From Basidiobolus heterosporus B8920 (Eukaryota; Basidiobolomycota; Basidiobolomycetes; Basidiobolales; Basidiobolaceae), in the NCBI GenBank assembly GCA_000697455.1, contig JNET01030174.1, forward strand, positions 1 to 40,400: a stretch of DNA of 40,400 nt, given 5' to 3'. Under the pieces are notes generated by a model that saw nothing but the letters and a program-made list of their open reading frames with translations, had not been told where the DNA came from and made no database searches. A program made the position numbers and the translations under genes. Below, one piece after another: positions 24,066 through 34,516 of the stretch. The first letter of the stretch is position 1; the number at the start of each line of letters is the position of its first letter.

Positions 24066-25403
24066 CTACAACAAGGTAGGGGAATTTACAGTAGCTTGGT
24101 ATGAATAATGGAAATATCTACTCAAGGTCTCATTTTTCTTTGCCAGACAGATTGGTGAGATATAAGTAACGTTCATATTGAAGCTCTGTGTAACATCAAT
24201 CCATTGCTTCTCAATTTCTCTCACTTCCGGTACACTCATTCCCATCATGGTGATATACGCTTCGGGTAAAGGCCTTGGAAGATGGAGCTTGTACCAGTGC
24301 TCTGTAGGGCCTTCTTTGTGACCGCGGTAATTTCCAACCTGAGTAGCTGATTTCCCCTCTGAACGTCTACGCAAAGGGCGAGGCGACGCCTTAGGAACAG
24401 GGTCTATGTAGCGATAGCATAGTCCTGGTTTAGTGGTATCCATCATTGAGTTTACAGATACCTGAAATGGGCGCATTGAATCCGTTAGCTTTGCTTGAGT
24501 ATTGCCAGGCCCAACCCCTCCGTAATCATATAAGCGAGCAGGATCCGAATTTTGCCAATCGGCCCAGATCTTGTCTACAAAGGCATGATGAAGCCAAAAC
24601 AGGGGACTGAAGCCCATAAAATAATTCATTAGTACCACTGGGCGAATTTAGATACTGGAAATAAAGACTTACTCATTAGTACTAGTTGCAAATGCCATAT
24701 CTCCATTATTTCCACCAATTCCGATATGAACCACGCCGTGCGGAGGTGATTCCATGTTCCTTCGCAACGTGTCATAATTCCTTGCTCTCCTGGCCATGTA
24801 TCTCAATGTTTCTGGAGAATAGAAGGGCTCGATTGTATTTCCGTCAGACCCATCAAACTGTCGTCGTAGACAGTGGATATTTGGGTATCTCATAGTCCAA
24901 TTTGAAAACGGGCCATCTCTCACACAGTAGCCATTGTTCGCATCACCGTTCCCTCCGAAGTAATCATTGCTAAATATGACGCTTTCAGCTGGTGATTGTG
25001 AATCCAGACTCCAATCCTTGATATCCATTCAAGTGTTAATCATCTTGAAAATTAGTCTCAGTCATTACAATCTACTAACCCAATAAGGTAATTGCACACT
25101 AGGATTTATATTCTGTAAAGCCATCTCAAAATCCTTTAGAAATTTACGATGCCAAGGAAAAAAGGCCGCATTATTATGAGCTGCACTGAAGTAGGCTGAG
25201 TGTATAATCGCCAGTCGGTCATAGCCTGTTGGGGAGGGTCCCGAATGAAAATCTCGGACTGCACTGATAAATGCTTGCAATTCGGATGTACTTAAAGAAC
25301 GAACTTCGCGGCGTTCAGCTATTTGATTGCAGGACTGGGATAAAACACCAAGCGACACGCTCAACAATAGAGCCAAACTTCCAATTCTAATGGAGAAAAG
25401 CAT
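24066..25403 (-). CDS. Secreted tyrosinase (type-3 copper oxidase)
   Basis: Tyrosinase hydroxylates monophenols and oxidises o-diphenols to quinones, the first steps of melanin formation. I model three exons, 25403-25080, 25016-24673 and 24606-24066, giving 402 aa. Residues 1-22 form a clear signal peptide (SLALLLSVSLGVLSQ). The CuA site has H68, H76 and H85 in IIHSAYFSAAH and FFPWHRKFL. The CuB site has H201 and H205 in PPHGVVHIGIGG and the HH pair at 229-230 in DPLFWLHHAFVDKIW. Both intron joins restore family sequence (LPYW|DWSLD and N-D|PLFWLHH). The C-terminal ~150 residues past the copper core carry possible N-glycosylation sites (NVT, NET) and an Arg-rich RPLRRRSEG stretch that could be a processing site. 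I expect a secreted or cell-wall enzyme. The gene is divergent from the BCAT gene. Confidence 0.95.
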
Positions 25404-25596
25404 AATAAACGCACTTATAGAATCAAGGAGTATATGATAAGATTATCCTTATTGACTAATTGCTAAGGCGAGATCTATGAAGAGATAGGCTACTGGATCC
25501 AGTGAGAATGTCTTACCAAAGGGTAAAGGTGAAAGAAACGAACAGACTTATTGGAGCAGAGAAGAGATGCTGTAGAACTTAGAAGAGACCCATGGA

Positions 25597-25603
25597 TTTT
25601 ATA
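25597..25603 (-). promoter_or_regulatory. TATA box of tyrosinase gene
   Basis: Read on the minus strand the sequence is TATAAAA, about 195 bp before the start codon. Confidence 0.45.
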
Positions 25604-25843
25604 CTAGACTATTGGAAGAGGCTCATACTGGATAGTTATCTATTGTTCGATTGCAATATTTAGAGTCAAGGCAAACTCATCTACTGAATGCGGAGAATTT
25701 TATTCAATATTGTTGAGAACATGAATAAGAATCGATCACCAGCTCCAACTCAACAATAAGCCAATATCGCGACTGGTCTAATAGGTACATGAGTTGAGCA
25801 TTGTATTTCCACTTATTGTCTATCGTATAGGCTGGAAAAGGAA

Positions 25844-25869
25844 TAGGGTTAGGGCTAGAGTTAGGGTTA
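25844..25869 (+). promoter_or_regulatory. TTAGGG-type array (telobox-like)
   Basis: TAGGGTTAGGGCTAGAGTTAGGGTTA holds three TTAGGG-like units with a degenerate spacer. It lies between two divergent genes, about 300 bp from BCAT and 440 bp from tyrosinase. Confidence 0.4.
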
Positions 25870-26125
25870 TGTTCCAAACCAAAGAGTGATTAGAGCGATC
25901 TATTCTATAAATGAAAGACTATAAATGGAAGGCTTCGGTAAGAGCGAACAACTCATATACTGTAAATATGACAGATGTTTTCTTTCATTGGCTAGTCCAT
26001 GCCGGCAGTTGAGCATCGCTTAGCTTAAAACTTGTATCTTCTCTCTTGTCCTGATATGGCAGGTAATATCGATTTATCAGATACCGTTAAACTAAGCATC
26101 CGAAATGCCCCGTCAACAGAATTTG

Positions 26126-26132
26126 TATAAAT
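26126..26132 (+). promoter_or_regulatory. TATA box of BCAT gene
   Basis: TATAAAT lies only 33 bp from the end of the motif to the ATG. If it is used, the 5' leader is about 10 nt or less. Confidence 0.5.
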
Positions 26133-26164
26133 TTGTGTGGGATTCTTAACAAACAATATTCGAA

Positions 26165-27244
26165 ATGGCAGTGGACGAACTTGGCCAAGCTAATGAGGTT
26201 ATCGACTTAGACTGGGCTAATTTGGATTTTAGCTATCGCCCAACAAGGTGCCATATCAAATACACTTGGCGTAATGGTGAATGGAACCAAGGAGAATACG
26301 TTTATGAGCCCTACATAACCCTTCATATTGCTGCTACCGCTCTACACTACGGACAGGAATGCTTTGAAGGGTTGAAGGCCTTCCGTGGTAAGGATGGCAA
26401 GGTACGTATCTTCCGCGCCAATGCTAATGCTGAGCGTATGCAGCACTCGGCCAAGGCTACAACTATGCAGGCACCATCCATCCCTATGTTTGTAGAAGCC
26501 GTTGAGCGAGTAGTGAAAGAAAACATAGCATACGTTCCTCCATACGGATGCGGTGGCGCTCTTTATATTCGTCCGTTGCTCATTGGATCCGGACCACAGG
26601 TAGGTATACGTCCAGCTGAAGAATATACCTTTATTGTATTTTGTGTCCCTGTTGGAGATTATTACAAAGGAGGCATCAAACCAGTGCCAGCATTCGTTGT
26701 TGAGAACTTCGATCGTACTGCACCTCAAGGAGTTGGCTCAGCCAAAGTAGGAGGCAATTATGCCCCTTGTCTCATTTCTAATATTGAGGCGTACAAACAA
26801 GGGTTTCCGATCACATTATTTTTGGATGCCAAAACACATACCTATGTCGAAGAGTTTGCCACCTCCAATTTCTTGGCTATTACTCATGATGACTCGGATG
26901 GTGAGAAATTCACTCTGATAACCCCTGATTCATCTTCCATTCTTCAATCCATTACACGTCAATCGCTTTGTGAGTTGGCTCGCTCATTTGGATGGAACGT
27001 TGAGATACGCCCGGTAGCTTTCCAGGAGATTGAGGAAGGCAAGTTCCAGGAGATAGCTGCGTGCGGTACAGCTGTGGTAGTCACCCCTATCAAGAGTATT
27101 GTACGCGGTAGCAAGGTCATTATTACAAGTGAGAAGGAGGAACTGGATGTTGGTTTTCAGAGATTATACCAGACCGTACGAGATATTCAGAATGGTGTGA
27201 TCGAGGATAAACTCGGATGGATGACTCCGAAGGAAGGACTATAA
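26165..27244 (+). CDS. Branched-chain amino acid aminotransferase (PLP fold type IV)
   Basis: The enzyme moves the amino group between leucine, isoleucine or valine and 2-oxoglutarate, the last step of synthesis and first of breakdown. It has one exon and 359 aa. Motifs in order are LHYGQECFEGLKAFRG, RIFRANANAERM, ALYIRPLLIG, VPVGDYYKGG, the PLP-binding lysine K194 in SAKVGGNYAP, VEEFATSNFLAI, SITRQSLCELA and GTAVVVTPI. There is no mitochondrial presequence: the protein starts with an acidic MAVDELGQ segment, so a cytosolic location is likely. Lack of introns contrasts with most neighbours, but both homeobox genes and the nuclease gene are also intronless, so this alone does not argue for transfer. 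A related fold-IV subgroup serves fungal toxin clusters (TOXF-like), and substrate preference cannot be settled here. AATAAA lies at 27291. Confidence 0.95.
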   Translation: MAVDELGQANEVIDLDWANLDFSYRPTRCHIKYTWRNGEWNQGEYVYEPYITLHIAATALHYGQECFEGLKAFRGKDGKVRIFRANANAERMQHSAKATTMQAPSIPMFVEAVERVVKENIAYVPPYGCGGALYIRPLLIGSGPQVGIRPAEEYTFIVFCVPVGDYYKGGIKPVPAFVVENFDRTAPQGVGSAKVGGNYAPCLISNIEAYKQGFPITLFLDAKTHTYVEEFATSNFLAITHDDSDGEKFTLITPDSSSILQSITRQSLCELARSFGWNVEIRPVAFQEIEEGKFQEIAACGTAVVVTPIKSIVRGSKVIITSEKEELDVGFQRLYQTVRDIQNGVIEDKLGWMTPKEGL

Positions 27245-27852
27245 ACTTGTAACATATACCATTTTGATTGTAAGCCTATATCGTTTACAAAATAAATTCT
27301 CATCAATCAATCATAAAGGAGCTGCCCTCTATTCCGAGCTTTGGCAGAGTGGCTGAGAGACTATTCTAGGGGGCTTTTAGGGGAATTTCAGGAGAATTCA
27401 GGAGAATTCAGTTTAGCCTGATACGCATCATGTCCCCACTCCCAAAATCTGACTAGCCAACTCATTCAATATCTTATTGAAAAAGAATAATCATTTGCGC
27501 TTTATTGTTTCACTCTTCTAAATTTGACAAAACTCGCTGAATACTCACAGAAGGTTCAGAGCTCGGTTTTGCGTTCCACGGATACGTGGTTGAGTTTCAC
27601 AATCAGGCTGCGATAAAGCCAGCTGATCATCAAGTAAAATTGACCAAGTACCCCAACGAGTACGGATGATTATCGAAGCGCACAACGAAGAGGACAACGA
27701 TGGGATGTAACATTACTAATCGTAAATATAGACCTGGGATGAAGATTCTGAGGTTCGAAAAGTCGATATTCCAGAAAAATTAAATAAATTATCAAAATGT
27801 CAATGCACGTCCCCATGAATCTCCACCGGAACTACTGGGATGACGAGTTCAA
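27245..27852. other. Intergenic region between convergent BCAT and homeobox 2
   Basis: The spacer holds the BCAT polyadenylation signal (27291), a tRNA-A-box-like sequence at 27342-27352 with no matching T arm, and a short decamer repeat. No gene is supported. Confidence 0.5.
27381..27410. repeat. 10-bp tandem repeat
   Basis: Two perfect copies of GGAGAATTCA follow a degenerate copy (GGGAATTTCA). The repeat is non-coding. Confidence 0.75.
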
Positions 27853-29412
27853 TCAGTATCTCCGCAGATCTCTTCCATTTTGCCACATAGTTGAGTCAAA
27901 ACTGTGACCACGAAGAAGATTTGTGTTTGAGTTGGTGGATGTAGAATCATGTAATTGGGGGTGTCCACCAATAGGATGCGTGAGTTGATGCATCCGAGGT
28001 TCCGATTGTCGACGTGCGTTGTGTCGCTTATATTCAGCTTCGCTTGTATCTATTGAGTTGGGTTCCAATTGATAATGCCCTGTGGGCGAAGAGGTGGTTG
28101 TGGGGCGTTGATAGTGGTTCGAGCTAAGCACATATCGCGATTTGTGGCCAATATTTGAATTTCCATTTTGATTGAGCTCTTGTGGAAGTCCAGTATTGGC
28201 TTCATCCTCCACAATAGTGGCCAGATGTGGCTTTTCCTCAGCTAGGTAGTGCATATCGGCGAATGCAGCTACGAATTCGGGTGGACAAGAATTGCGTCTG
28301 GTAGAGTTTCCTGACATTGACTGAGGGTCGGACTGAAAGGAATCCCCAGACTCATTTGGGGTGTGTAGCCCTGGGCTAATACCGGGGCTGAAAGGATTCA
28401 TATAATTGTGTAGGTGTTCTGGCATAGAGGCCGCAGTCATGGGAGTCGGTGGAGCTGCCTCGGAGCTGGTCATGATACCTGACATAGGACTAAACAGGTC
28501 GGTGGAGTATTCCGAGGCATCACTGGCTGACAGTGGGCCATAGTGACCATAATCAGACTTGTGGCCTGGGAGCGAGTTGGTACGATGGCGGAATTCCTGC
28601 GTGCGATTATCAACCTCTCCTAGGTGTCCATAACTTTGGTTGTGATAGAAAAGCTGTGATTCTAGTGATTTCTTGCGTTTTTGCTGAAGCACTCTCTGCT
28701 GTTCTCGACGCGCTTGATGTTGATGCATCATCATCTCATATTGTTCTGGAGTGGAAGCAATCTTTAAAGCTTCAGGATTTGGCCTTTGTCTGGGCTTTCG
28801 AGTAGTCTCAGGGTGAGAATTGGAAAAATGATATGCTTCCACTCCCTTAGAATTCACCTGTGAGGTGAAGCAAGCATTATGTAAATCAAACGCTGACAAG
28901 AGCATCGAATCTCGAGTGCAATCTACAGACTGTGCGAGTTTCTCCAGATGTATATTTGAATGGTTTCCATCTAGACCATTTTGTGAATTAGGTTCGGAGT
29001 CAGCACTATTTTGAGAGAGTTGATTGATACTATGTGACGGAGCATCTCCAATATTATCGACTTGATTGTCAGAAGTAGCCGTGTTTCTTTGACCACTTTC
29101 TTCGCTTATTCGCTGGTTTTTGGCTTTGGCACGTCGATTCTGAAACCATACTTGAACACCTCGTGGTGTCATGCCTAGTTCTTGGGCTAGTTGCTTCCTC
29201 AAAACACTATTAGGCTTCGGATTCTCGTGGAAAGTACGTTCTAGCACCTTGAATTGGCTCTTTTTCGTTCGTTTGCGTGTTTTTACTTCAAACGGATTGT
29301 AAAAGGAAGTACGAAATTCACCATGCGGGGATTGATGAAATGTCTCGAACATAGGGATGTTGTTGGAGTGATCATACGGAGACGAGCCTGATAGTGGGTA
29401 TCCGAAATTCAT
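27853..29412 (-). CDS. Homeodomain transcription factor 2 (large)
   Basis: This is a single exon encoding 519 aa. The homeodomain lies at about residues 44-103: basic arm KTRKRTKKS, helix 1 FKVLERTF, helix 2 LRKQLAQELG and recognition helix RGVQVWFQNRRAKAKNQR, with Q50, N51 and A54 of homeodomain numbering. The PKPNSVLRKQLAQELGMTPRGVQVWFQNRRAK wording is the fungal PHX1/PHO2-like style. The long tail is Ser/Asn/Gln/His-rich. A second conserved-looking block sits at about residues 205-260 (RKPRQRPNPEALKIAST, then a QHQARREQQRVLQQKRKK helix, probably a coiled coil or second nuclear signal). Further on come TSSEAAPPTPMTA, RRNSCPPEF and ARRQSEPRM, and the RRxS sites look like PKA or related kinase targets. 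A nuclear regulator is secure. Its role in growth phase or development is inference from the family. Confidence 0.93.
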   Translation of the reverse strand: MNFGYPLSGSSPYDHSNNIPMFETFHQSPHGEFRTSFYNPFEVKTRKRTKKSQFKVLERTFHENPKPNSVLRKQLAQELGMTPRGVQVWFQNRRAKAKNQRISEESGQRNTATSDNQVDNIGDAPSHSINQLSQNSADSEPNSQNGLDGNHSNIHLEKLAQSVDCTRDSMLLSAFDLHNACFTSQVNSKGVEAYHFSNSHPETTRKPRQRPNPEALKIASTPEQYEMMMHQHQARREQQRVLQQKRKKSLESQLFYHNQSYGHLGEVDNRTQEFRHRTNSLPGHKSDYGHYGPLSASDASEYSTDLFSPMSGIMTSSEAAPPTPMTAASMPEHLHNYMNPFSPGISPGLHTPNESGDSFQSDPQSMSGNSTRRNSCPPEFVAAFADMHYLAEEKPHLATIVEDEANTGLPQELNQNGNSNIGHKSRYVLSSNHYQRPTTTSSPTGHYQLEPNSIDTSEAEYKRHNARRQSEPRMHQLTHPIGGHPQLHDSTSTNSNTNLLRGHSFDSTMWQNGRDLRRY

Positions 29413-31209
29413 GTCTTTACTTCGAGAACAAATTCAAGATGCAACAAGAAAGCTATAGGTTGTGAATAGATATATATGAAGAGAATATGTTTCAATATTG
29501 TGTGATACGAATAGTAAAGTAAAGCGATGGAGCAAATGCGACTAGAGTGTTAATCCCGAGGATGAAAAGTAGCAGAGTGATAGATCTGCGAATAAAGGCG
29601 ATATAAGTACTCTAGCGTAGCCTACCCCAGCCAGATAGTACTAAGCAACCTAAGGGAAGACTGATCTTAATTTACTGAAACTTGGATAATAAAGTAAAAG
29701 ATACCCCTTCTATAGATTCAACATAACCGGAAGTTAGGGTGGCTAATAGTTGGGATGTTAATGATGCTAATTCAAAAGTGTACTTGAGTTGATTGTAATT
29801 AGGGGACAATGCGCCCAGATTAAACATCGCTAAAGTAAAACTTCGTGAGACACACCGGTTATCTTAATAAGCCTTCAGACAAGGACTTAGACAATTACCA
29901 TCTAGTTTTCTAAATAAAGGAATCTCTATTGTAATATACGTGAGGTAGGGGAAATTGAGAAGTCATTTACTGAGTCAGTTTTGTATTTAATTGAGGAGGG
30001 ATGCAGTCTTTGGCAGTAATGGAGTGAGAGTGGTAGCAGCGGTAGGAGAGATGGGCTAGCAATACTGTTGATCACAACTGACATCGGTTTGAGTGATTAA
30101 GACCTTATCCACATAGATTAGTGTAGAAGTGCATCTGCTCATTTATTTCCTGCTGCCCTTGTGAACCTACCTCTGATCCATGCATGCGAACGACATAAGA
30201 AACCCACATGATATAGTGCTAGCACAACCACGGAAATATGTTTGACTATTCTCCAACTTGGTGTTCTATTAAATCGCTTATTCTCCAAATTATTATTTAT
30301 TGGTTTGACTATTCTCCAAATTATACGCGTAAATAACCTTACTTCTTTTGGCAACTACACCTCCATTATGACATCATAAAGTAGCATTACTCCTCTTTAG
30401 TACAATGCAAATGGATCCACGGCTAGAAACCAAGCGCATTCAGACTCATTGTGCAAGTATCTCATATGCAGAAACGTATTGGTGCTCGCTTGCTCAATGT
30501 CTGTATTGTAAGGAAAGGCTAGGGTTAGGGTTGGGCTTGGTGAGAATGGAATATAGGGTTAGGTTAATGTCTTGACGCCACCAAATTTCTCCTGAATCAG
30601 GGTTTTTGATTTCAAAAACAAACCCTTATTAGGCAGACGTGTTGGAAGAGCAATCTTGGTTCGAAGATATCAGATCCTGTTGAGAAGATTGTGAGCTAAA
30701 GGTGACATGCTTGTCTTAACGGATCAGCGATGATATCAATGTATGCCCAAGTACTTTCTTTTGCATTCCCTGCACTCCATACCCTGCCATTGGTAATATA
30801 TGATTGTTTGTATGCACCTGCATGCCTGTACACTTCGTTTATATTGCTCAATTCGTTATCTACTCTATTCAGCTTCTATGTATCAATCAATTCCCTCACC
30901 TCACCCCACTCCATCCCATCTCATCTCACACCCTACACATCATTCACAAGTGCCGTTTATTCTACGAACGCATCTCTTCTTGTTACTCATGAACTTGCCT
31001 ACCTAGGAATAGATGCTGTTTTGATTCGCTGCATCGAATAATCTAGAATTTACTTAACAAATATTTTTTTGTTTACTCAAAAGCGATTGAATTCAATGTG
31101 ATGGAACCCGTTAATTGGTCTAATTGACTTCAAGGAGATTATTGGACTTCACGCGAGACTATCGAGACTTTATATTGTTGAACTCAGTAGCACTAAGGAA
31201 CTGTACGAG
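29413..31209. other. Divergent intergenic region, homeobox 2 / PMT4
   Basis: This 1.8-kb spacer has TTAGGG-type motifs (30519-30565) and a repeated TTTGACTATTCTCCAA (30241-30256 and 30304-30319). Several overlapping frames around 30730-31041 come from a C/T-rich tract and are not called as genes. Confidence 0.5.
30519..30565 (+). promoter_or_regulatory. TTAGGG-type array (telobox-like)
   Basis: CTAGGGTTAGGGTTGGG is followed 18 bp later by TATAGGGTTAGGTTA. This intergenic cluster lies about 650 bp before the PMT4 start. Confidence 0.4.
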
Positions 31210-34012
31210 ATGACATCAACTGGCGAGAGTTCTCTGCGCCGTAGAGTGGTTGAAAGTGAAGGTGACAAGGTTCACCAAACTGATCCATCAGCCAATACCA
31301 AAGATGATTCTAAGCTTAAGGTAACCTTTTTGACCAATAACTTTCACTTTGTTTACTTGAAGTTTACGAGTTTTATTCCTCAAATAGCAGAAGAACAATT
31401 CCAATACAAAAAGGAACTCATATATTGTGTTAACTGTATTAACCATACTAGCTTTTGCCACACGTTTCTATAAGATTCACGAACCAAACGAAGTAGTGTT
31501 AGTATTTTTTTCGAGATCCTTGTTTTTCTGCTTCGTGATACTAAACCTATATCATAAATATACAGCTTTGATGAAGTTCATTTCGGAAAGTTCGGCAGTT
31601 ACTATTTGCGCCGTGAATATTTCTTTGATGTTCATCCCCCGCTAGCAAAAATGCTCATCGCTGCTATGGGTTGGTTCGTGGGTTATGATGGTCATTTCTT
31701 ATTTAATGAGATTGGAAATAACTACGATACGGAAAACGTCCCTTACATCCCTTTGAGAAGTCTTCTCGCTATATTTGGATCTCTTCTTGTTCCTGTGGTA
31801 TATGAAACCCTACGTGAATGTGGATTCTCCATCGTAGCATGCACAGTGTGTGCATGTTTGGTTATCTTTGGTAAGGGCTTACACTTGTAATTTGCGGCTA
31901 CTCACAAAAGCTAACGATCCGGAAAATATCAGATAATACCCTTGTAGCACAATCAAGACTTATCCTACTTGATAGTATCTTAATCTTGTTCATGGCTCTT
32001 GCTATTTACTCGTATGTCAGATTCTATAAACTCCGCAATAGGTACCTGCAAATTGTCCGTGTTTGGCGTGATTCCAACTTGTTCACAATAAGTTCTATTC
32101 TTTAGATCCTTTTCTAATGAATGGTGGTTCTGGCTTTTGGCTACTGGTGTCAACATTGCCCTTACAACCAGGTAAAATCATCTCAGTATTTGGTATTTTT
32201 GTTAAGTGTTTGCTTACCAACTTAATCAATGCATACAGCGTGAAGATGGTCGGTCTGTTCGTTGTTGGCATGGTTGGAATCAGTGTGCTAGTGGATTTGT
32301 GGGGACTTCTGGATGTGCGCCGTGGACTTACTATGGTTTGTTTAATTCAACGGGGATTTCTCGGGCTTGTATGGTTCAATTAACAATAATTGTCATTCAA
32401 GCGTGATGTAGGCAAACATTTCATGGCACGCGCCCTATGTCTGATTGCAGTGCCTGTGGTTGTATACCTTTCGTTCTTCTACATCCATTTTGCAATCCTA
32501 ACCAAGAGTGGTACTGGCGATGCTTTCATGAGCAGTAATTTCCAAGCCACTTTGGAAGGAAACGATATGCACGCGAATAGTATTGGTAAGCCAATCATAA
32601 ACCTCTTCTGTGGCACCGAACGAAATTGATATTGACAGTATTTTGTCTAGATGTCAGATATTTCGACAACATCACCTTACTTCATAAAGGTACTAAGGTG
32701 TATCTTCATTCTCACCTGTTGACATACCCTCTCAGATATGAAGACGGAAGAATTAGTAGCCAAGGCCAACAAGTTACTGGATATCCTCACAAAGAGGATC
32801 CCAACAATCACTGGACAATCAGACCCGGAAAACCTTTGAGTGAAGAAGACTACGGAGAGGTGATGCCAAAGGTGAAAAACGGAGACATCATCCAACTCGA
32901 GCATATTGGAACTGGTTCTATTCTCCTTACCCACGATGTTGCTTCACCTCTGATGCCTACCAACACTGAATTCACTACTATTCCCAAGGATGATAATTCT
33001 CGATTCAACGAGACTCTTTTCAAAATTTCCATCGAAGACGGCGTTTCTGATGACGCCACCTTAAAGACAAAATCTAGCGGAGTTAAATTTATTCACATTG
33101 ACACTGGGGTCGCTTTGTGGACACACAGCGAGGCCTTACCGGACTGGGCATCTGGTCAACAAGAGGTGAACGGAAACAAGAACCCCAAGGATAGCTCCAA
33201 CATCTGGACTATTGATGAAGTTGTGGGTAAAGATATCAGTCAAGAGATTCAGACTCCACGTCCAGTCAAACACTTGAACTTCTTTGTTAAATTCTGGGAG
33301 CTACAAAAGAAGATGATTGCTCAGAACTCTCAGCTTGTCGCTACTCATCCGTTCCAATCACAACCCATCACATGGCCATTCGTTATCCGTGGTATCTCCT
33401 TCTGGACCAGAAGTTCAGACCGTAGCCAAATCTATTTCTTGCCTAATCCATTTGGCTGGGTTCTTGGTTATCTTTCGCTCACTGCTTTCATTGGCATCCT
33501 TCTTGCCGATCAACTCGCTTTAAGAAGAAAGTTCTATTTGATTGATCCAAGTAAGATTCTTACCCATATACATTTCACTCTGGCTTGAAGTTCCTAGACA
33601 TATTAACCTTTGTTTAGTTCTTAGACAGCGTCTCCATTATGCCGGTGGCTTCCTCTTGATGGGCTGGGCACTCCATTACATTCCCTTCTTCCTGATGGGA
33701 CGTTCCTTGTTCCTTCACCATTACCTTCCCGCCATCGTTTTGAATTACATGATTGTTGCCGTGTTGTTCCAATTCATCTTTATCAAGGGTATTGAATATC
33801 CTATCTCCTTGCCTGCTAAGGGCGATCTTATCCCAGTTTATAAGCCACGAGCTGGCTGGATTGCCTACTTGGCTGCTCTTTTGATCATCGGTGCACAAGT
33901 TGGTTTGTTTGTGTTCTTTGCGCCACTAACCTATGGCCATGTTGGACTTGACGTTGATCAAGTTCTTGCCAGAAAGTGGTTGAGTTCATGGGACTTCCAT
34001 TTCGCCAAATGA
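31210..34012 (+). CDS. PMT4: Protein O-mannosyltransferase, PMT4/POMT1 class
   Basis: PMT4 transfers mannose from dolichol-phosphate-mannose to Ser/Thr of secretory and membrane proteins in the ER. I model nine exons: 31210-31320, 31388-31497, 31566-31870, 31933-32041, 32106-32171, 32239-32335, 32402-32585, 32651-33550 and 33618-34012, giving 758 aa. The cytosolic N-terminus is followed by the first membrane helix (VLTVLTILAFATRF). The luminal loop 1 then has the essential DE pair D76-E77 in FDEVHFGKFGSYYLRREYFF and DVHPPLAKML. The MIR domains span about 335-520, with LLTHDVASPL and the POMT1-like ALPDW block. The C-terminal helices include FLHHYLPA. The DEVHFGKF...LRREYFFDVHPPLAK wording and the MIR sequence place it with PMT4 rather than PMT1/2. 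The stop codon lies inside the first unit of a 31-bp tandem duplication. AATAAA lies at about 34137. Confidence 0.95.
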
Positions 34013-34058
34013 ACTGGGGATTAGTTGCCATTTCGCCATATGGACTGGGGATTAATTG
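33997..34058. repeat. 31-bp tandem duplication spanning the PMT4 stop codon
   Basis: Units 33997-34027 and 34028-34058 agree at 28 of 31 positions (CCATTTCGCC(A/T)(A)ATG(A/G)ACTGGGGATTA...). The first unit encodes the last codons (HFAK) and the stop of PMT4. The second lies in the 3' UTR. Confidence 0.85.
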
Positions 34059-34516
34059 CGAGATGAAGCTCCAAACCATTCTATTTATTTTGAATCGCAA
34101 TCGTTGATGGACACAACAATTCTCATCATCTTGGAAAATAAATGTGATTTAAACTTATTACTGATGCCTTGAAAGGTTCACTAATTTCATGGTCAAGTTA
34201 GTTCGGTTCCGTCAATATGCATATTCTTCACGTAGTCAAAATTCTTGGGTTTTTGCAAATTAATTGGATGGTTCGATGATCTGGAATACCCCTGGTATGA
34301 ATTGTTGATAGAGTTGACGTATTGCGTGGAATTTACTAAAGTATTCGAAGGTTAACGATAGTAGCTAGTCTTTTGGTGTCTACGTTTATACTTTCCCAAG
34401 TTTATTAAATATCTACACACTTTTTTCTTTTTGGTTCTCTGATAGTTCTCCCTTATCACACGTTGAACCCGCTATAGTACTTTGTTTTTTTTGTTAGAAA
34501 GAGCAAGCAAGATTTC
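34013..34516. other. Intergenic region PMT4 to ARP2
   Basis: The region contains the second copy of the 31-bp duplication, the PMT4 polyadenylation signal and a T-rich tract (about 34410-34495) just before the ARP2 start. Nothing else is seen. Confidence 0.6.

Larger units (their letters stand above)
25404..26164. other. Divergent promoter region, tyrosinase / BCAT
   Basis: This 761-bp spacer has a TATA box on each strand and a degenerate TTAGGG array. No gene is supported. Confidence 0.6.

Noticed and set aside
27342-27352. TGGCAGAGTGG, a perfect tRNA A-box-like sequence with D-arm-like surroundings
   Set aside because: No anticodon or T arm (GGTTCGANNCC) follows at tRNA distance. The nearest GGTTCGA is about 400 bp away and imperfect. 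It is at best a tRNA remnant or chance.
28533-28805. 90-codon plus-strand frame
   Set aside because: It is a shadow of the homeobox 2 gene on the other strand, with no features of its own.
30730-31041. Three overlapping plus-strand frames of 62-103 codons
   Set aside because: They all arise from one C/T-rich, stop-poor tract. No frame is favoured and no homology is recognised.
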